Of a stretch of DNA of 64,000 nt, positions 57,566 to 64,000 are shown one piece after another. The stretch's first letter is position 1. Every line of letters begins with the position of its first letter. The notes beneath the pieces are model-generated. The model had not been told where the DNA came from. It saw only the letters and a list, made by a program, of their open reading frames with translations, and ran no database searches. The stretch spans positions 7,479 through 71,478 of the forward strand of contig CAZEPB010000008.1 in NCBI GenBank assembly GCA_964514055.1, written 5' to 3'. A program made the translations under genes and the position numbers. The stretch is from SG8-32-3 sp964514055. Lineage in GTDB: Archaea; Thermoproteota; Bathyarchaeia; Bathyarchaeales; Bathycorpusculaceae.

Positions 57566-57960
57566 TTAGTCGAGAACAACTTAAAATCATTCTGTACTAC
57601 CTGTGGGGTTGCGCTGAAGGACTATACGATGTGGCTACAGCTCCGTTCCGCAGGAAAACGATACAAGTCTATGATAGATGTTTCACCTTCGGATACCGCG
57701 ACTTCAACCTCACTCTAGCTCAGCGAATCAAGCTAAAGATACTCGGTGAAATCAAAATCCTCAATAGCAGACCCCAACACTGGACAGGTTGCCCTGGGAC
57801 AGTGGACTTTTTCATAGTCTCATGCCCCCTGCATGGGCTATTCTTAGACAATAAGCACGGCAACGAAGACATAACACGCTGCCCCCGATGCTTCGACGAT
57901 GCCCTACGCGAGTTTGAACTATTAACGGGTCAAAACCTAAAAAGACCAGACAGAAACTAA
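57562..57960 (+). CDS. Hypothetical protein with zinc-type cysteines
   Basis: 132 residues. Helical/basic first half, then CPGTVDFFIVSCPLHGLFLD and CPRCFDDA, which suggests a zinc site with Cys and His. Adjacent to the next small gene. Function unknown. Confidence 0.6.
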   Translation: MISREQLKIILYYLWGCAEGLYDVATAPFRRKTIQVYDRCFTFGYRDFNLTLAQRIKLKILGEIKILNSRPQHWTGCPGTVDFFIVSCPLHGLFLDNKHGNEDITRCPRCFDDALREFELLTGQNLKRPDRN

Positions 57961-57961
57961 G

Positions 57962-58099
57962 ATGAATCTACGAGAGAAATTACAAAAGTTTCTTTGCAGG
58001 CTAGGACTGCACGAGTGGTTCGATGGAAAAGGAAACGGCTTGCCTATTCACTGTGTTCATTGCTTTACAACCCCAAGCGGCGACAAATTAGAACCTTAA
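57962..58099 (+). CDS. 45-aa small protein with CVHC
   Basis: ATG 57962 one base after the previous stop. The product (MNLREKLQKFLCRLGLHEW ... HCVHCFTT) has a helix and a C-x2-C pair; the LGLHEW motif is common in small phage-type zinc proteins. Function unknown. Confidence 0.5.
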   Translation: MNLREKLQKFLCRLGLHEWFDGKGNGLPIHCVHCFTTPSGDKLEP

Positions 58100-58100
58100 T

Positions 58101-58116
58101 CCTTCCCCTTTTTTTA
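58101..58116 (+). terminator. T-rich terminator
   Basis: CCTTCCCC followed by TTTTTTTATG after the 45-aa gene. Confidence 0.45.
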
Positions 58117-58171
58117 TGTCGTCTAAATCTATATTCTGAATTCATAATCCCTAAATACTCAGGCAGCCAAA

Positions 58172-58354
58172 ATGCCAAGTATGCGAACAGTTAAATGTCC
58201 CAAATGCGGCGAAGAAATCCTTGTTGTACCAGACGACAGAAAAATGGCAAAAGCCTTAAACAACCACGTGGAGACGCACGACCCCGCCGACCATGAAGAA
58301 CTGCACACCTATTTTGAGTGTGAGCTGCTGCGCCTGGCTGCGGTTGATTCGTAA
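58172..58354 (+). CDS. C2H2-like zinc-finger peptide
   Basis: 60 residues: VKCPKCGEEILVVPDD followed by NNHVETHDPADHEE, a Cys-x2-Cys ... His-x3-His arrangement. It precedes the Ku-like gene by about 80 bases. May bind DNA. Confidence 0.6.
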   Translation: MPSMRTVKCPKCGEEILVVPDDRKMAKALNNHVETHDPADHEELHTYFECELLRLAAVDS

Positions 58355-58435
58355 TCCATTAAAAAGCCTTCTCCAGCTAAGTTTTTGATGTGTTTTTGTG
58401 TTGAACAGGTTAAACAATATCTTAATAAATACGAT

Positions 58436-59308
58436 ATGAGTGTATTTCTGCATGGAAAAAGCATATCGGAGGTGGAAAAAATAAGACCCCGAACATTGAA
58501 AATAGCTGTCTCAGTAAGCGGCATGGAAACCGAAATCGCTTCTATACGAATACAGAAATTCGCCGATGTTAGAACGGCTGACACAGAGCTGCTTTGTCCG
58601 AAATGCAAACAAAAGCCCACGTGGAACGGCGGGTACGAGTGTACGTGTTGTCCTAAGTGCGGTAAACCTATGGAACGGGTAGAAATAGACGACAAAGGAA
58701 CAGTGAATTGGAGATGCGCCGAAGACGGATACCAGGAGCCTTCACATTACGGTCATTGGAGCCAACTTTTGCGGGTAGTTAAGGCGACGGGTGAACCGAT
58801 CACCAAAACCAAGTTCACCAACGATAAAGAAACTGTTGTGGCACACGCTTTCATAATGGAGATGCAGCAGTTCACCGAGATAGTAGATGCTACCTTAACG
58901 GAATACGGCATTACCGTTTCAGACGAGAAATCAGCTAGGAACCTGAAAAAACTTTTGATTGCCACCAAGAACCTGAACAAAGTAATTTTCATCAGATACT
59001 TAGACACCTACGAAGAACGAGTGGCTATACTCACGACAAGCGTAAGCAGCCGCATAATTCTGAAAGAAATAATCCCCCTGAACCTTGCAGCCATAAAAGA
59101 GACTATGCACGTGGACCTTTCAACCGTGACCGAGCAGGAAATAGCCGAAGCGGAACAATTCGTCAAGATGCTGCCGAAAGCCCAGGAAGAAATGCTGTCC
59201 GTCAGTGACTATCGCACAAAGGGTATCTCAGTTTCACCCGTAGCGCCGAAAGTCCTAGAGCTAGAAGCAATCCTTAACAAAATTAGTAGCAAGGTTGGTA
59301 CACACTAG
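58436..59308 (+). CDS. Putative Ku-like protein
   Basis: 290 residues from ATG 58436, or slightly longer from ATG 58388. TTAATAAATA lies just upstream. A beta region (RTLKIAVSVSGMETEIASIR) leads into a zinc cluster (CPKCKQKPTWNGGYECTCCP). The second half, with NLKKLLIATKNLNKVIFIRYL, YEERVAILTTS, IILKEIIPLNLAAIKE and TEQEIAEAEQFVKML, follows the order of the Ku barrel: helix, strand with Arg, strand, PL/Y-motif and the helix before the C-terminus. Length fits prokaryotic Ku (about 270-300). Ku rings bind DNA ends and recruit ligase, and the next gene, two bases on, is a DNA ligase. Homology is by pattern only. Confidence 0.5.
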   Translation: MSVFLHGKSISEVEKIRPRTLKIAVSVSGMETEIASIRIQKFADVRTADTELLCPKCKQKPTWNGGYECTCCPKCGKPMERVEIDDKGTVNWRCAEDGYQEPSHYGHWSQLLRVVKATGEPITKTKFTNDKETVVAHAFIMEMQQFTEIVDATLTEYGITVSDEKSARNLKKLLIATKNLNKVIFIRYLDTYEERVAILTTSVSSRIILKEIIPLNLAAIKETMHVDLSTVTEQEIAEAEQFVKMLPKAQEEMLSVSDYRTKGISVSPVAPKVLELEAILNKISSKVGTH

Positions 59309-59310
59309 CG

Positions 59311-61101
59311 ATGAAGGACACTTTTAACCACGACAGAAACATTGACAACCTAAAGCCCAAAATGAAGATTCTCGAAACCCTGGAATACCTCAAGATCACT
59401 CCTGAAACAGTCGCATCAGCCAAGCTAGACGGCGAGTTCACGCTGCTATCCTACACGAAAAGCGGGGAATCCTTCACCCTTAACAAGTGGGGTCACAGGC
59501 GCGAAGACTTCCCCGCATTAAACCAATTCGTAGCTGCTATGGATAAAACAGAAATAAACCATGTTGAATTACTCTGTGAGCTGCACGCCGTAGAAAACGG
59601 CAAACCCACCAACCTACCGACCTTTATACGCTTCATCAAAGGAAAAGACACCAACTTAGACAAAATCCATATCGGCGTTTGGGACCTAATCAAAATCAAC
59701 GGCTACGACACTCAGCAATCATACGCCTGGAAACTTGAAGAAATCGAAAAATGGCTGCAAGGCTGCACTCTTGTAAGTGTGGTTCCCTATATCCAACCGA
59801 AGACGACACAGGAAGTTAAAGTCTTTTGGCGAACCTGCGTTGAAGAGGGAGGCTATGAAGGGCTTGTCATACGCAACGGCGGGGAAATCTACAAGATTAA
59901 GCCATGCCTAGACGTGGACGCGGTAATTATCGGCATTAACAAGCGGTCCAGCTACGGAAAAGACCTGGCTGTTATGCAGCGAAAAGAAGTCAGAAGCATC
60001 AAACTCGCACTAATGCAAGACGATGGCACGTTTATAGTGCTAACCGATTGCGCGGCAGGCATAAACCCCGAAATTGGTAAAACTCTATGGAAGCTAACAG
60101 AGTACAAGGTCGGAGAAGACGACACAACAATTTACGTTCAGCCGCTAGTCGTATGCACCCTTCAATACACGCGCACTTACATCAAAGAACGGCGGGTCTT
60201 CAAATACGAAAACGGGCAGTACACACAAGCAGGGACTAGACCTTTTGTTTCTCTCAGGGAGCCACGCCTCGCACGGTTCAGATCAGACAAGACAGTGAAC
60301 CCGCAGGACCTAAGCACCGCACAGATACCGCAAGGCAAACCTCTACAATACACCCTCTATCAAGGCGATTGCAGGCAAGTTTTACCGCTTATCCGCAGCG
60401 AAAGCATAGACCTAATTCCAACAAGCCCTCCCTATTGGAGACAATACGAGTTTAGCGGCGCAGAAGGCGAAATAGGAACAAAAGACACCATTGAACAGTA
60501 CATAGCTGCTCTGCTGTCCATCTTTGAAGAATGTTACCGGGTACTCAAACCAAACGGCTTACTCATGCTCAACATAGACAACGGCAAACGAGACGACGGA
60601 GTAATTTCTGTGCCTGCATGGGAGTGGCTAAAGCCCCTCAAAGAAATAGGCTTCAACTTGGTTCAAACTATCATCTGGACCGACACCACAAGAAGACCCC
60701 TCTACCAACCGCACCTACTAGATCACCACTACGAACCCATATTTGTTTTAGCCAAAGGGAAAGGCTACACGTGGAATAGACGACACATAAACCACCAGGG
60801 CGATGTGTGGGACATAACCCATTACAAAGGATATGCACAGCCAAAAAACGACAAGTGGGACCGAACAAGCATAGCCACTTTCCCCGTAGCCCTCATAGAA
60901 GACCTAATAAAACTTGGCAGCAACGAAGGCGAAACCACCTTAGACCCCTTCGCAGGTTCAGGCACGGTTCTCGATGTCTCACAACGATTAGGCCGCAACT
61001 CAGCAGCTATCGAAATTTCCCCGCAATACTGCCAAACGATACAGCAGCGCTGCTTTAGCCAGGACACAAGCCACAAATACGAGTTTCTAACAGTACCCTA
61101 A
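59311..61101 (+). CDS. ATP-dependent DNA ligase fused to a DNA methyltransferase
   Basis: 596 residues. Residues 1 to about 335 form an ATP-dependent ligase: SAKLDGEFTLL with adenylation Lys38, ELLCELHAVENG (motif III), GGYEGLVIRNG (motif IV), EIYKIKP (motif V), then an OB-fold part (VVCTLQYTRTYIKERRV). Residues about 350-590 form a class beta amino-methyltransferase: DLIPTSPPYW at 367-376 (motif IV, SPPY as in N4-cytosine/N6-adenine enzymes) and later DPFAGSGT near 545 (AdoMet motif I). No restriction partner is near. Both halves have intact key residues and the join is in one unbroken frame. It follows the Ku-like gene by two bases. A joint role in sealing and marking element DNA is inference. 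Confidence 0.85.
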   Translation: MKDTFNHDRNIDNLKPKMKILETLEYLKITPETVASAKLDGEFTLLSYTKSGESFTLNKWGHRREDFPALNQFVAAMDKTEINHVELLCELHAVENGKPTNLPTFIRFIKGKDTNLDKIHIGVWDLIKINGYDTQQSYAWKLEEIEKWLQGCTLVSVVPYIQPKTTQEVKVFWRTCVEEGGYEGLVIRNGGEIYKIKPCLDVDAVIIGINKRSSYGKDLAVMQRKEVRSIKLALMQDDGTFIVLTDCAAGINPEIGKTLWKLTEYKVGEDDTTIYVQPLVVCTLQYTRTYIKERRVFKYENGQYTQAGTRPFVSLREPRLARFRSDKTVNPQDLSTAQIPQGKPLQYTLYQGDCRQVLPLIRSESIDLIPTSPPYWRQYEFSGAEGEIGTKDTIEQYIAALLSIFEECYRVLKPNGLLMLNIDNGKRDDGVISVPAWEWLKPLKEIGFNLVQTIIWTDTTRRPLYQPHLLDHHYEPIFVLAKGKGYTWNRRHINHQGDVWDITHYKGYAQPKNDKWDRTSIATFPVALIEDLIKLGSNEGETTLDPFAGSGTVLDVSQRLGRNSAAIEISPQYCQTIQQRCFSQDTSHKYEFLTVP

Positions 61102-61122
61102 CCCTTTTTCTCCCCTTTTTTA
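61102..61122 (+). terminator. T-rich terminator
   Basis: CCTTTTTCTCCCC followed by TTTTTTATC right after the ligase-methyltransferase gene. Confidence 0.5.
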
Positions 61123-61123
61123 T

Positions 61124-61202
61124 CTGTATTTATGTTGTTCATTTCAGCCAAAACGCTTAAATCCAGCCGCGCCTTTTTCTCTGTCGTCTAAATAAAAGGA
61201 GG
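61124..61202 (+). promoter_or_regulatory. Promoter/leader repeat, copy 1 (with AAACGCTTAAAT)
   Basis: From CTGTATTTATGTTGTTCATT through AAAACGCTTAAAT (61149-61162) and CTCTGTCGTCTA to AAAAGGAGG. The whole stretch of about 80 bases resembles 62612-62694. The promoter element, leader and ribosome-binding site have therefore been duplicated as one unit. Confidence 0.6.
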
Positions 61203-61213
61203 TCAAGAAAAAC

Positions 61214-62215
61214 ATGGAAAAACCTTTAACCGTAGTGGTCGGCAAACTCGAAACCCCGCACAGAATCAGAACAGAAGCAGGCGAAACCATCAACTTAGAC
61301 GAGTGGCGAGGTCGCGCCGTATGGTCCTATCTGCGGCTAATCTATGGGCGCAGCATAGACGACATAATAAAGCGAGTTGACAAGGAACAGCGCGAAGACT
61401 TTTTCTATAAGAAACTACGCCTGGCGCAGCAAACAAAGCCCGTTCAGTTTATTCTGTCGTCTAATGACGTTCACGCCGTAGCTTCCACCAAACACCTGTT
61501 AATCCAGCCGCAGCAAGTCTATGAAACAGCTCAGGACATCTTAGGCGCTTCGCTGAAAACAGAAAAGTACATGGATGGACAAGTTCTTTACACTGGCAAT
61601 ATTGCAGGCATTAAGATAGGCTATCAGATAGACGGCGGCGACTTAACAACACGGTTCGCGGTTCGCGTTGGGGTCTTCGCACGTGTAGAGATGTGCTTTA
61701 ACCCTCTGTCCTGGCTAGGCGTCAGTGGACTAGGGCGCTTTTCAATCCCCAGCGATTACGAGAGAATTCTGCGCGTCAAGAAACTTAACGAACTTTTCCC
61801 GCGCCTGGAGGCTGCCATAACCAACGCTAAAACCAAACTCGGAGGGCTAGAGGATCGCGTGGATCAGGCGCACAAAACACGGCTAACACCGAAGACCGCG
61901 CAACTACTCAACGGCGCTATGTGCAACGCATACGGACTAGGCGAAAAAACCATCAAGCGCGTAATGGAACAGTACCAGAAGGAAGACCCGACACAATGGG
62001 GTTTAGCTATGGCCCAGTCCTGGGAGGCACAGCACGGAGAACACCGCAAAACACCGGAGGGCAAAACGGACCGAGTACCGCAGAGCCTAAGCACGATTAG
62101 CGGCGCAACCCTGATGCTAAACGACATAAAAACCGCACGAGTGAAAGCGCGACAATGGTTAGGCACACAGAACAGCCCCCTGGCTAAGAAGCTGCTCAAA
62201 GGCAAGCTGCCATAA
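61214..62215 (+). CDS. Hypothetical protein, possibly DUF932-like
   Basis: 333 residues from ATG 61214, 11 bases after GGAGG. The middle part (VQFILSSNDVHAVASTKH, IKIGYQIDGGDLTTRFAVRV, VEMCFNPLSWLGV) recalls the DUF932 family of plasmid and phage proteins, whose function is unknown; the match is weak. The C-terminal part is helical. It has its own promoter and stands before the large gene-free region. Confidence 0.6.
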   Translation: MEKPLTVVVGKLETPHRIRTEAGETINLDEWRGRAVWSYLRLIYGRSIDDIIKRVDKEQREDFFYKKLRLAQQTKPVQFILSSNDVHAVASTKHLLIQPQQVYETAQDILGASLKTEKYMDGQVLYTGNIAGIKIGYQIDGGDLTTRFAVRVGVFARVEMCFNPLSWLGVSGLGRFSIPSDYERILRVKKLNELFPRLEAAITNAKTKLGGLEDRVDQAHKTRLTPKTAQLLNGAMCNAYGLGEKTIKRVMEQYQKEDPTQWGLAMAQSWEAQHGEHRKTPEGKTDRVPQSLSTISGATLMLNDIKTARVKARQWLGTQNSPLAKKLLKGKLP

Positions 62216-62237
62216 GATAACGCTGCTGCGGGTTTGT

Positions 62238-62255
62238 TTAAGCGAAAACGCTTAA
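62238..62255. promoter_or_regulatory. Perfect inverted repeat TTAAGCG-AAAA-CGCTTAA
   Basis: Two seven-base arms around AAAA combine both orientations of the motif seen before other genes. A dimeric regulator could bind here. Confidence 0.5.
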
Positions 62256-62276
62256 CAGCTCGCTTTAGCGTAAAAA

Positions 62277-62299
62277 TCCCCTTTTTTCCTGTCTTTTTG
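62277..62299 (+). terminator. T-rich terminator
   Basis: AATCCCC followed by TTTTTTCCTGTCTTTTT, about 60 bases after the 333-aa gene. Confidence 0.45.
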
Positions 62300-62611
62300 C
62301 ACATGACTAGGTATTTTTTAACAAAATAGTAGGGGGTCGGAGTGTCAAAAACGTTAACGATTTGCCGCATGGACGACTTTTACAAGTTTATACATCAAAA
62401 ACGCTTAAACTTTCGCATGAAATTAACATCTTTATTCCGCTTTTCTCAGTTTGCCGAATTCCGAAAACGCCTTTTTTCCATGCTTTTTTAGGTCCGCGTG
62501 AAAGGTAACTCAGAGGGTCATGGAGAGTATTTAAAGGGGGGGTATTTAAAGAAGCCCCGCGTAGCTGTGTGCTACACTTCTACAATACGCCTTAAACACC
62601 CGTTTTTAGAC

Positions 62612-62694
62612 CTGTATTCGTGTTGTGCATTTCAGCGAAAACGCTTAAATAAACCCCTGCCTCTTTTCTCTGTCGTCTATAAAAATATAGGAGG
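62612..62694 (+). promoter_or_regulatory. Promoter/leader repeat, copy 2 (with AAACGCTTAAAT)
   Basis: CTGTATTCGTGTTGTGCATT, GAAAACGCTTAAAT (62638-62650), CTCTGTCGTCTA and ATAGGAGG follow in the same order and spacing as in 61124-61202. It drives the last operon of the window. Confidence 0.6.
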
Positions 62695-62703
62695 TTGAGA
62701 AAC

Positions 62704-62958
62704 ACGCAAAAGAAAGAATCAATAGAAACCCGCATACAAGCCGTTTTAGGTCCACTAATCGAAGAAGTAAGAAAAGACATCTACATACCCGAAGCCGCGC
62801 CACTGATCGCAGACGCAGAAGTGCTAGGTGTCATAGTCGCCAAGTATCTGAAATGGGAAGGAACGCCCATTATTACGGCGTTTCTGTACGCATTGGAAGA
62901 CGCGAACCTTCACACCTTAGAGGGCCAAATAGAACAGGTGACGGGAGTGAGTATATGA
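62704..62958 (+). CDS. Small helical protein, probable ACG start
   Basis: 84 residues if started at ACG 62704, exactly nine bases after GGAGG (62690-62694); TTG 62695 touches the ribosome-binding site and is less likely. Comparison with the duplicated leader at 61202-61214, where ATG follows AAAAAC, places the start here. Helical protein (IETRIQAVLGPLIEEVRKDI). Overlaps the next gene by ATGA. Function unknown. Confidence 0.6.
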   Translation, partial: TQKKESIETRIQAVLGPLIEEVRKDIYIPEAAPLIADAEVLGVIVAKYLKWEGTPIITAFLYALEDANLHTLEGQIEQVTGVSI

Positions 62959-63194
62959 CAAGCGCGAAAACACGAGCCGAATTTGAAGCAGTATGGAACG
63001 AACACGCCGACCAACTCAATTATTTAGCTCACTCTTTGCCCGCTTCATATCTTCCAGAGTTAGGCGCAACAATCAAGAAATTCAAAGCCCTGGTGATAGT
63101 CGCAGCCGCGAACACATACAGCGTTGACGGTGTGTTAAGAACAAGCGCCAAAGATCGCCAACCACCCACCCCAGGAGATCAGGCGCATGAGTGA
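62955..63194 (+). CDS. Small helical protein
   Basis: 79 residues from ATG 62955, which overlaps the previous TGA. Helices (TRAEFEAVWNEHADQLNYLA, ATIKKFKALVIVAAANTY) and a polar tail. Overlaps the next gene by 8 bases. Function unknown. Confidence 0.6.
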   Translation: MTSAKTRAEFEAVWNEHADQLNYLAHSLPASYLPELGATIKKFKALVIVAAANTYSVDGVLRTSAKDRQPPTPGDQAHE

Positions 63195-63717
63195 ACTTAA
63201 CGAATGTCAGCGCACCATACTAGAGCAGCTCAAAGCCACAGAACCCTTTTTCATGGCAGTTTACAACGTAAAAATGGTCCTTCTCACTGACGCAACCACC
63301 ATACGCCTTTGTTGTAGAACCCGGCATCACATCAACTTTGACATACACTACGATGAGGGACTAGACCTTTACCGCGTTACCGCCTACCTGCTGCGCGATC
63401 ACGGCTTAGATGTCTATGAGCTGCTAAACGTGCAGGAGGTTCAATGGGACCAACTCGCAGAGCTGCTACGCGAAGCACACGAGAAAGCCAAGACCGCGCC
63501 CCCCGTCAAGCCCAGGAGCAAAAACGGCTTACCGTCTTTTGAAGGAATCCCCGAAGCTGTCCGCCGCTACCGTGAACAAAAGGGGCTTCCCCCTCTAAAC
63601 AGGGGTAAGACCCCTCCAAAGCCGATTCGGAAAAGTCCGCAGGATTCCGCGCCTAATCCCTTGCACGATGAAAAGACCATTAACCCGCCTGCTGATGATG
63701 AAGAACTTGAACCGTAA
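63187..63717 (+). CDS. Hypothetical protein with Pro/Lys-rich tail
   Basis: 176 residues. The first 110 residues are alpha/beta (CQRTILEQLKATEPFFMAVY, TIRLCCRTRHHINFDIHY); the last 65 are a low-complexity Pro/Lys/Arg tail, probably disordered. Last clear gene of the window. Function unknown. Confidence 0.6.
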   Translation: MSELNECQRTILEQLKATEPFFMAVYNVKMVLLTDATTIRLCCRTRHHINFDIHYDEGLDLYRVTAYLLRDHGLDVYELLNVQEVQWDQLAELLREAHEKAKTAPPVKPRSKNGLPSFEGIPEAVRRYREQKGLPPLNRGKTPPKPIRKSPQDSAPNPLHDEKTINPPADDEELEP

Positions 63718-63730
63718 GCGCCCCTCTTTT

Positions 63731-63964
63731 TCTGTGTCGTCTTCACGCCTCGCAAGTTTTACACAAAAAGGGCTAGGCTGGGGGTGAAAAAAAGCCAAGG
63801 GTTTGTTGATGGGCTTTTCTGTGTCGTCTGCTGCTGGCTGCTGCTGATCGCCTGCGGTCCGCCCGGCTGCGGTTCCACGTGGGGCCAGGCTGCCGCGCAC
63901 GTGGGTTTCTGTGTCGTCTTGTCGGGGCGGTCCTGGGCGCGGGGTCGGGGTTTTCTGTGTCGTC
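63731..63964 (+). repeat. Four copies of TCTGTGTCGTC
   Basis: The 11-mer is found at 63731, 63818, 63908 and 63954 (spacings 87, 90 and 46), each preceded by a short T run. A shorter form, CTCTGTCGTCTA, lies in the leaders at 61182 and 62668, and ATGTCGTCTAAA at 58116. The 282 bases after the last gene are GC-rich compared with the rest and hold no convincing gene. Confidence 0.7.
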
Positions 63965-64000
63965 TTCTTTGGGGAGCTGGTTGAAGGGAAAGTTGAAGTT

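Larger units (their letters stand above)
62216..62689. other. Gene-free region with inverted and direct repeats
   Basis: About 475 bases without a convincing gene. It holds the inverted repeat TTAAGCG-AAAA-CGCTTAA (62238-62255), three further CGCTTAAA sites (62403, 62642 and a GCGTAAAA at 62267), a C/T-rich terminator (62277-62299), a direct repeat GTATTTAAAG at 62527-62536 and 62541-62550 around a G7 run, and long AT-rich stretches. Repeats plus AT-rich DNA beside genome-maintenance genes would suit a replication origin or a control region. No initiator gene is recognised next to it. Confidence 0.4.

Noticed and set aside
63784..63984. Plus-strand frame of 66 residues from GTG 63784 with a Cys/Leu-rich start
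   Set aside because: It runs over three copies of the TCTGTGTCGTC repeat, has no ribosome-binding site, unusual Cys/Trp/Gly/Arg content and lies in GC-rich non-coding-looking DNA.
1..64000. CRISPR array, tRNA or rRNA genes, transposase, integrase, terminase or portal gene
   Set aside because: I looked for spaced direct repeats, tRNA-like cloverleafs and hallmark motifs and found none that I can support in this window.

Overview
This 64 kb window reads as part of an archaeal extrachromosomal or viral element. Both edges are open: the first gene runs off the left side, and no integrase, tRNA or attachment site is visible. Archaeal signs are a sliding clamp of the PCNA type, an ATP-dependent DNA ligase, a Spo11/Topo VI subunit A-like protein, Lrp and PadR regulators, TATA-like boxes combined with Shine-Dalgarno sites, U-tract terminators and many very small zinc-binding proteins. 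Large secreted PQQ-propeller and beta-helix proteins with one C-terminal membrane anchor recall surface proteins of the Thermoproteota/Bathyarchaeia group, but that host assignment is only inference. No terminase, portal or recognisable major capsid protein is in view, so calling the element a virus is also inference, based on fibre-like, repeat-containing and holin-like proteins.

Layout. 1-2 kb: end of a coiled-coil protein and small genes. 2.0-3.6 kb (minus): a five-gene operon with a beta-sandwich protein, a caspase/CHAT-like protease and three small membrane proteins. 3.7-8.7 kb (plus): first virion-like module with a coiled-coil fibre and a three-PEGA-domain protein. 8.7-21.2 kb: a glycan cassette with four glycosyltransferases, three sugar SDR enzymes, a radical SAM/B12 protein and, on the minus strand, a 3-dehydratase, a two-subunit TPP enzyme and a GDP-mannose-hydrolase-like Nudix protein. 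Together these suggest synthesis of a deoxysugar, perhaps with a two-carbon branch. 21.2-25 kb: a possible structured RNA, second virion-like module with a seven-bladed propeller, and a holin-like pair. 25-28.5 kb: three proteins sharing one CPWC zinc finger. 28.7-35.3 kb (minus): a 495-aa protein and a 1,712-aa protein that begins with two PCNA-like units. 35.4-41.3 kb: a dense run of small genes, many cysteine-rich. 41.3-52.7 kb: pilin-like and large surface proteins, one with a collagen-like tract. 52.7-63.7 kb: small genes, the Spo11-like protein, regulators, a Ku-like protein, and a DNA ligase fused to a DNA methyltransferase.

How it fits together. One short motif, TTTAAGCG, precedes the virion-like modules in one orientation, and its reverse complement precedes the surface-protein and replication/repair genes. 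This points to element-wide transcriptional control. The virion-like modules flank the glycan cassette, so the sugar may decorate the particle or the host surface. The right part looks like the genome-maintenance half. Several genes seem to start at near-cognate codons (ACG, ATT, CTG) exactly nine bases after a GGAGG.
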